DNA from: CAYMMX01 sp964391675
GTDB taxonomy: Bacteria; Cyanobacteriota; Vampirovibrionia; Gastranaerophilales; Gastranaerophilaceae
Direction: 5' to 3'
Length of the DNA stretch: 64,000 nucleotides
Assembly (NCBI GenBank): GCA_964391675.1
Contig: CAYMMX010000004.1
Location: 182,552-246,551, forward strand
Below are positions 59,003 to 64,000 of the stretch, piece by piece (position 1 is the first letter of the stretch; the number at the start of each line of letters is the position of its first letter). The notes under the pieces were generated by a model. That model ran no database searches, had not been told where the DNA came from, and was given only the letters and a program-made list of their open reading frames with translations. Made by a program: the position numbers and the translations under genes.

Positions 59003-60466
59003 ATGAATGAGATTTTAAAAAAAACTGCCGCAGAACAACAAAAAGAATTATTAAATAAAAATATTTCAGCAGTTGAATTGATTAATGCAACATTTCAAAG
59101 AATTGAAGAAGTTGAAAACAAAGTAGAGTCTTTTAATTGCCTAACTAAGGAAATTGCTATAGAAACCGCTAAAAAAGTAGATGGTATAATATCAAAAGGT
59201 GAACAACTTCCTCCATTAGCAGGTATTCCTACGGTCTTAAAAGATAATATGAACCTTATAGGATATCCTACAACCGCTTCAAGTAAAATTTTAGAGAATT
59301 TTATTTCACCATATAATGCAACTGTTACAAATAAACTTTTAAATAACTTAGTTCCTATTGTTGGAAAAGCAAACTTGGACGAATTTGCAATGGGCAGTTC
59401 AACAGAAAATTCTGCCTTTAAAAAAACAAAGAACCCATGGGATCTGAATAAAGTCCCCGGAGGTTCATCAGGAGGCTCAGCAGCAAGCGTTGCAGCATGT
59501 GAAGCTACATTGTCATTGGGCTCTGATACAGGTGGAAGTATTCGTCTTCCAGGCAGCTTCTGTGGAATTATTGGGATGAAGCCTACCTATGGTAGAGTCT
59601 CCAGATATGGTCTTATCGCATTTGCATCTTCACTTGACCAAATTGGACCATTTGCACGCAGTGTTGAAGATGCTGCTATGCTTTTAGAAGTTATTTCAGG
59701 AGTTGATCCAAAAGATTCTACTTCTTTAAACGTCCCTGTTGAAAATTATTCTAAAAATTTAAATAATGATATAAAAGGAATGAAAATTGGTGTAATAAAA
59801 GAGCTTATTGGGGAAGGCTTATCTGAAGATGTTTCTAAGGCTATCCAACATGCAATAGATACCTATAAGAATCTTGGAGTAGAAATTGTTGAAATATCTT
59901 TGCCATATCTTAAACACTCTATAGGTGTTTATTATATAATTGCAACCGCCGAAGCTAGCTCTAATTTGGCACGTTTTGATGGTGTAAAATACGGCTACAG
60001 GACTAAAGATTGCAAAAACCTTATGGAAATGTACACAGCAACACGTGCAGAAGGCTTTGGACCAGAAGTAAAGCGTAGAATAATGCTCGGAACTTATGCT
60101 TTAAGCTCTGGATATTACGATGCTTATTATAAGAAGGCTCAACAATTAAGAGCATTAATAAAACAAGATTTTGATAAAGCTTTTGAAAAAGTTGACTTAT
60201 TAATTTCACCGACTTGCCCAAATACTGCTTTTGAATTCGGTTCAAAAACAGAAGATCCTCTTGCCATGTATCTTACAGATATTGCTACTATTAGCGCAAA
60301 TTTAGCAGGAATACCAGGAATTAGTGTTCCTGCAGGTTTTGATAACAGTGGCATGCCAATAGGACTTCAAATTTTGGCTCCTGTTTTAAATGAAACAAAA
60401 CTGTTTAATGCCTCTTATAAATTTGAACAAAATAATGATTTTTATACAAAAATAGCAAGCTTATAA
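59003..60466 (+). CDS. gatA: Asp-tRNA(Asn)/Glu-tRNA(Gln) amidotransferase subunit A
   Basis: Glutaminase subunit of GatCAB. The amidase signature region GGSSGGSAASVAACEATLSL contains the Ser of the Ser-cisSer-Lys triad; Lys lies in PTVLKDNMNL and the second Ser in GSDTGGSIRLPGS. About 487 residues. ATG 59003 is chosen because AAGGAG is seven bases upstream; an in-frame ATG at 58964 has no ribosome site. gatC is at 10778 and gatB is outside the window. Confidence 0.96.
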   Translation: MNEILKKTAAEQQKELLNKNISAVELINATFQRIEEVENKVESFNCLTKEIAIETAKKVDGIISKGEQLPPLAGIPTVLKDNMNLIGYPTTASSKILENFISPYNATVTNKLLNNLVPIVGKANLDEFAMGSSTENSAFKKTKNPWDLNKVPGGSSGGSAASVAACEATLSLGSDTGGSIRLPGSFCGIIGMKPTYGRVSRYGLIAFASSLDQIGPFARSVEDAAMLLEVISGVDPKDSTSLNVPVENYSKNLNNDIKGMKIGVIKELIGEGLSEDVSKAIQHAIDTYKNLGVEIVEISLPYLKHSIGVYYIIATAEASSNLARFDGVKYGYRTKDCKNLMEMYTATRAEGFGPEVKRRIMLGTYALSSGYYDAYYKKAQQLRALIKQDFDKAFEKVDLLISPTCPNTAFEFGSKTEDPLAMYLTDIATISANLAGIPGISVPAGFDNSGMPIGLQILAPVLNETKLFNASYKFEQNNDFYTKIASL

Positions 60467-60470
60467 TTTA

Positions 60471-60511
60471 CAAAAAAGGCGCCTGATGCATAGCATCAGG
60501 CGCCTTTTTTG
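60471..60511. terminator. Bidirectional terminator
   Basis: A perfect stem with a three-base ATA loop, containing GGCGCCTGATGC, flanked by an A-run on the left and a T-run on the right (60471-60511). It serves both gatA and the convergent apt. Confidence 0.93.
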
Positions 60512-60514
60512 TCA

Positions 60515-61048
60515 TTAATATTCTATCATAGACAATATATTTGCAACTTTGGGTAATTTATCTCTGCCTTTTAACGCAACTAGTTCAATTACAAAAGCAC
60601 AACCTACAATCTCTGCGCCTGCTCTTGTAACCAAATTACATGCAGCAGCACAAGTTCCGCCTGTAGCAAGTAAATCATCAACTATTAATACCTTGTCACC
60701 TGGTTTTAAAGCATCTTCATGCATCTCCAGAGCATCAGTACCATACTCTAATTCATATGTTTCTTTGAGTGTTTTAGCAGGTAATTTATTTGGTTTTCTT
60801 ATTGGTATAAACCCCGCATTTAGGTTATAAGCTATTGGCATTCCGAAAATAAATCCTCTTGATTCTAAACCTATTATATAATCAATTTTTTCACCTTGGT
60901 AATTTTGACATATATAATCAATCATTTTTCTTAAAGTATCACTATCTTTTAATGCTGTAGTGATATCTCTAAACAAAATCCCTGGTTTAGGAAAATCCGG
61001 TATACTTCTAATTTTATCCTTTACTTCTTCTACTAGTTGTTGTGACAT
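60515..61048 (-). CDS. apt: Adenine phosphoribosyltransferase
   Basis: Salvages adenine with PRPP to AMP. The N-terminal IRSIPDFPKPGILFRDIT, the adenine-loop GLESRGFIFG and the PRPP-binding VLIVDDLLATGGTCAAA are all typical. 177 residues. AGGAG precedes the ATG. It is convergent with gatA; the glycosyltransferase pair lies 61 bases upstream on the same strand. Confidence 0.96.
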   Translation of the reverse strand: MSQQLVEEVKDKIRSIPDFPKPGILFRDITTALKDSDTLRKMIDYICQNYQGEKIDYIIGLESRGFIFGMPIAYNLNAGFIPIRKPNKLPAKTLKETYELEYGTDALEMHEDALKPGDKVLIVDDLLATGGTCAAACNLVTRAGAEIVGCAFVIELVALKGRDKLPKVANILSMIEY

Positions 61049-61109
61049 TAATTTTCTCCTGTTATATTAATAATATTTTAGACTAATTTAATAAAATTTA
61101 TTACTAAAA

Positions 61110-62450
61110 TTAATTTTCTGGTTGCAATACTTGTATATTTTGCTGTTCTTCCTCTTCCTTAACAAGACCGTGAGTAGTTTTACCCCAATTCATATCTTTT
61201 TTACAGAATAAAATTTTAAAACAAATATAAATAACAACCGGAAACCAAATAGCAAATATGTATAAAGAAGTTTCAATTGATTGTTTTATTGCCTGAAATT
61301 GTGATAAATTATCGAATCTTCTCAGGCTATAACGTGTTGCAAGTGTAAAGCAAATGGCAATTGCAAAACCAACAATTAGTGATGAGGAAAGACAATTGGT
61401 TGGAGCAGCTTTTGTTATTACTTTGAAAATTTGAAAACAGACTTCCATAATAAGCCATATAGGCATAATAAATTCTGATATATATGCGGTCATATCCAGA
61501 CTGGCTCTAAGTGACATGTCTTTAGAATTAAGTGCATCACCAAAATGTTCTAAGTATCTTCTTATGCTGCCTTCTAACCATCTTCTACGCTGCCTGTATA
61601 AAGGTACAAGGTAAACAATACCTTCTTCATATACAATAGCATCAGGACAGAATCTAACATCCCATCCTTTAATATGTAATTGTGTTGACATATCTAAATC
61701 ATCGGTAATTGTATGATTGTTCCAACCATTAATATCCAATAGTGCTTTCTTTTTGATTAATTCTCCGTTGCCACGCAATTCAACAGCACCTTTAACCGAA
61801 TCACGACCAATTTGAAAGTTTGAATCAAGGGTATATTCATTATTTTGACATCTCGTTAAAATATTAAAATCTTTATTAGAAATAACTTTTCTTGCCTGAA
61901 CTGCGCCAACATCTTCAGGTTCTAAATGAGGAACTAATTTTGATAAAAAGTTAGACTCTACTCTTGCATCAGCGTCAAAAACAAGAATTGCTTCTCCTTT
62001 TGCTATTTTTAATGCATCATTTAAAACAGCTGATTTACCCGGAAATGCTGATTTATCCCTGATTAATGCAATAACCTTATCATTTTCACCTTCAAGTTTT
62101 TTTATAACTTCTGAGGTATTATCTTCACTTCTATCATCAATTACTATAATTTCAAAATGTTCATAATTAATTTCTAAAATATTTTTTACTGTTCCCGTTA
62201 TTACTTTTTCTTCATTATGAGCAGGAATCATAATACTGATAAAAGGTTTGTAATTTTCATTAATAATTTGAGGATTTTTCCTTAACTTACGCTTTTTATG
62301 AAGAGTTGCAAGATGCATATAAAAAGCATAAGTAATCATTCCTGAGCATAGAAATATAAGCCCCCATAATGTATTAAAATAGTTTTGAAAAACATATAAG
62401 AATATAAAAAGACCAAAAATAATTGTAAATAAAGTGATTCTTTCTTTCAT
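61110..62450 (-). CDS. Membrane processive family-2 glycosyltransferase
   Basis: 446 residues with two N-terminal helices (ERITLFTIIFGLFIFLYVFQ, WGLIFLCSGMITYAFY), a GT-A catalytic domain and about three C-terminal helices. ISIMIPAHNEE, VIDDRSEDNTSEV, VFDADARVE, ITDDLDMS and QRRRW give the D, DxD, D and Q(Q/R)xRW set of processive beta-glycosyltransferases (PgaC, hyaluronan, cellulose synthase types). PNAG synthase is one possibility; the sugar is unknown. It begins one base after the upstream glycosyltransferase stop, so they form an operon and may act in one exopolysaccharide or glycolipid path. Confidence 0.9.
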   Translation of the reverse strand: MKERITLFTIIFGLFIFLYVFQNYFNTLWGLIFLCSGMITYAFYMHLATLHKKRKLRKNPQIINENYKPFISIMIPAHNEEKVITGTVKNILEINYEHFEIIVIDDRSEDNTSEVIKKLEGENDKVIALIRDKSAFPGKSAVLNDALKIAKGEAILVFDADARVESNFLSKLVPHLEPEDVGAVQARKVISNKDFNILTRCQNNEYTLDSNFQIGRDSVKGAVELRGNGELIKKKALLDINGWNNHTITDDLDMSTQLHIKGWDVRFCPDAIVYEEGIVYLVPLYRQRRRWLEGSIRRYLEHFGDALNSKDMSLRASLDMTAYISEFIMPIWLIMEVCFQIFKVITKAAPTNCLSSSLIVGFAIAICFTLATRYSLRRFDNLSQFQAIKQSIETSLYIFAIWFPVVIYICFKILFCKKDMNWGKTTHGLVKEEEEQQNIQVLQPEN

Positions 62451-62451
62451 A

Positions 62452-63651
62452 TTAATATCTATGTAACCTCATTGAATAATCTGTCAGAATTTCTGCTACT
62501 CTCTTCTTGGCATTCATCTCTTTAGACATTGTAGCAAAAAGTTGTGCATTTTTCTTATATTTCTCTTCATTCATTACTTTTTGTATACAATCATATAATT
62601 TATTGACGCTTAAAATTTTATGACTTATAACTTCAGATACTTGAAGTTCTGACATTCTTTTTGCATTGTTTTCTTGCTCAATTTGATTTAAATCTGGAAC
62701 AATAATTGAAGGTTTACCAAGTGATAATATTTCCATAGCTGTTGAGTGGCCTGCCTGTGCTATAACAATATCAGCAGTTTTTAAATATGGAGATATATCT
62801 GGAATCATGCCGATTAATTTTACATTAGGCGGTATATTTTCTGCTTCAAAAAATGTAAAAATATCAAAATCAATATTAGGCAATTTTTTTGCTGTTTCTA
62901 GAATACAGTCAAATAAAGGTCGTCTATAGGAATGCCCGCCAAGTGAAACTACAACGTATGAATTATTACTGTCACGTTTAATTATAGGAACATCATCATA
63001 ATCAAAATTTACAAGAGGACCCACAAATCTTGTTCTTTTCATAATTTTTCTGTTATGACTCAAATTAGGCAAGCAAATAGTATATGGCGGTTCAAAATCA
63101 GGTATAAGTATTTCTTCCGTTGAACTTAAATACATTCTCATCCAAGAATCAAATGAAACTCCAAGCAGTTTTACTAACCAATTATCTTGTTGAAAAAACG
63201 GGTAAAATTCGCTTTGGTTTGTAATTGTAATGCATGGCAATTTTAATTTTTCAGCAGCCATTACAGGAATCATACGCCCGTCTGCAACAACACATGAAGC
63301 TCCGGACTTTTTAATGATGTCAACTTCTTCGTCAACCATTTTATTAAATTTTACAACCCATCCTTGATTTTGAACTATAGTTTTTGCAACATCGAAAGCT
63401 CCATCTTGGCCTATAAACTTTAATTCTTGTGAAATTTTATGGCATGGTAAGCCTTTTGATTTGAGTCTTTCCAGAGCATAATCATATGTTCCTATCAAGT
63501 AATTTCTCTTGTCTAATTTTCCAGCAATAGCCATAACTCTAGATGAATGCCCATAACCTTCTGAACTTATTGAAAAATATATTTTGTTATATAAATGTTC
63601 TCTTTTTTGAAAATATTTTGTAATACGAGAAAATTTTTCTTTAAAATTCAT
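62452..63651 (-). CDS. MurG-like (GT28/GT1) glycosyltransferase
   Basis: About 399 residues, GT-B fold. YFSISSEGYGHSSRVMAIA is the N-terminal sugar-acceptor G-loop, VVVSLGGHSYRRPLFDCIL and DIVIAQAGHSTAMEILSLGKPSIIVPDL form the nucleotide-sugar site typical of MurG and MGDG synthases. ATG 63651 is selected because AGGAG lies seven bases upstream; a longer frame from 63753 has no ribosome site. Likely transfers a sugar from a UDP donor to a lipid or glycan. It is the first gene of the glycosyltransferase pair and is divergent from the HU gene. Confidence 0.85.
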   Translation of the reverse strand: MNFKEKFSRITKYFQKREHLYNKIYFSISSEGYGHSSRVMAIAGKLDKRNYLIGTYDYALERLKSKGLPCHKISQELKFIGQDGAFDVAKTIVQNQGWVVKFNKMVDEEVDIIKKSGASCVVADGRMIPVMAAEKLKLPCITITNQSEFYPFFQQDNWLVKLLGVSFDSWMRMYLSSTEEILIPDFEPPYTICLPNLSHNRKIMKRTRFVGPLVNFDYDDVPIIKRDSNNSYVVVSLGGHSYRRPLFDCILETAKKLPNIDFDIFTFFEAENIPPNVKLIGMIPDISPYLKTADIVIAQAGHSTAMEILSLGKPSIIVPDLNQIEQENNAKRMSELQVSEVISHKILSVNKLYDCIQKVMNEEKYKKNAQLFATMSKEMNAKKRVAEILTDYSMRLHRY

Positions 63652-63732
63652 ATTAAAACTCCTAATGCAACTAATATTATAGTCCAAATATATGTTTTTT
63701 GCATCTATTTGTGTAAAATTTCGTAAAAGTAC

Positions 63733-63760
63733 TTGCGTTTTTCTTTCCTTCAAATATAAT
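63733..63760 (+). promoter_or_regulatory. Promoter of the HU gene
   Basis: TTGCGT (63733-63738), a 16-base spacer and TATAAT (63755-63760). AAAGGGG follows at a distance of about 10 bases from the ATG, consistent with strong expression of a histone-like protein. Confidence 0.65.
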
Positions 63761-63795
63761 AAAGCATGTACACATTAAGAAAGGGGTTTATTATT

Positions 63796-64000
63796 ATGAA
63801 CAAAGAAGAATTAGTACAAGAAATAGCTAAGAAGGCTAAAGTTACACAAAAAGACGCTAGCGAAGTTCTTGGAGCATTAGTTGATACTATCCAAAAAACT
63901 GTAGCTAAAGGTAAAAAGGTTACTTTAGTTGGATTTGGTACATTTGAACCACGTAAGAGAGCTGCTAGAAATGGTAGAAACCCTCAAACTGGTAAAGAAA
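63796..64000 (+). CDS. HU-family DNA-binding protein, 3' end cut by window
   Basis: 68 codons are visible. MNKEELVQEIAKKAKVTQKD, the KTVAKGKKVTLVGFGTFEPR stretch and AARNGRNPQTGKE are the bacterial HU/IHF signature, including the start of the DNA-binding arm. A nucleoid-associated protein that bends DNA. The gene runs past the window edge. It has a good promoter and AAAGGGG ribosome site. Confidence 0.94.
   Translation, partial: MNKEELVQEIAKKAKVTQKDASEVLGALVDTIQKTVAKGKKVTLVGFGTFEPRKRAARNGRNPQTGKE

Noticed and set aside
1..64000. tRNA, rRNA, riboswitch, CRISPR or insertion sequence
   Set aside because: Short gaps were read for cloverleaf or direct-repeat patterns; none convincing was seen. 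Structured RNAs cannot be excluded without covariance-model searches.

Overview
The window is a compact, AT-rich chromosomal segment from a Gram-negative-type anaerobe. I infer a non-photosynthetic relative of cyanobacteria (Vampirovibrionia/Melainabacteria, Gastranaerophilales-like). The clues are the low GC, an 11-subunit complex I without NuoEFG, a trimeric [FeFe] hydrogenase, a cyanobacterial-style GHL10/DUF187 hydrolase, DAP-type lysine genes, an outer-membrane-barrel-like protein and many short secreted proteins of no known family. This placement is inference from gene content. No rRNA, tRNA, CRISPR array or insertion sequence was seen, and the only recombinase is a housekeeping-type Xer protein.

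Layout. 1-5 kb: a TPR protein cut by the window edge, a GAF-GGDEF diguanylate cyclase, uppS-rdgB and two unknowns. 5-9.4 kb: hydC-hydB-hydA, with a Rex-like operator just downstream of the promoter -10 box. 9.5-13 kb: a membrane-anchored ArsD-like protein, yajQ, gatC, pyrG and a tiny lysine-rich secreted peptide. 13-17.7 kb: UDP-xylose genes (UXS-like and ugd), a minus-strand 39-residue gene, an intracellular subtilase, a duplicated-domain protein and an SDR. 17.7-25.5 kb: lysA, cdaA, a YitT protein, serA, purA, hemW. 25.5-29.4 kb (minus): a M20 peptidase, a zinc-ribbon gene, a secreted GHL10 hydrolase and a TPR protein. 29.5-39.3 kb: nuoABCDHIJKLMN. 39.3-46.5 kb: ispG, a phosphodiesterase, a broken small gene, then a run of MnmD-like methyltransferase, FAD oxidoreductase, class II photolyase and barrel protein. 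46.5-54.5 kb: proBA, unknowns, pilT, a coiled-coil protein, a PfkB kinase and a Xer recombinase. 54.5-64 kb: a large TPR protein, a DUF2582-type protein, a pseudopilin, a DegT aminotransferase, gatA, apt, two glycosyltransferases and the start of an HU gene.

Functional picture. Energy metabolism appears to combine an electron-bifurcating NADH/ferredoxin hydrogenase with a complex I core lacking its NADH module, so ferredoxin is a plausible donor. Second messengers are represented by a diguanylate cyclase, YajQ and CdaA. PilT and a prepilin point to type IV pili. UppS, LysA, the UDP-sugar genes, the aminotransferase and the glycosyltransferases serve the envelope.

The less expected signals are: several genes whose -10 box lies 6-7 bases before ATG with no Shine-Dalgarno (predicted leaderless mRNAs); the Rex-like operator on the hydrogenase operon; the ArsD protein with a Cys-rich, membrane-anchored tail; the methyltransferase/FAD oxidoreductase/photolyase operon; and two small genes below normal annotation cut-offs.
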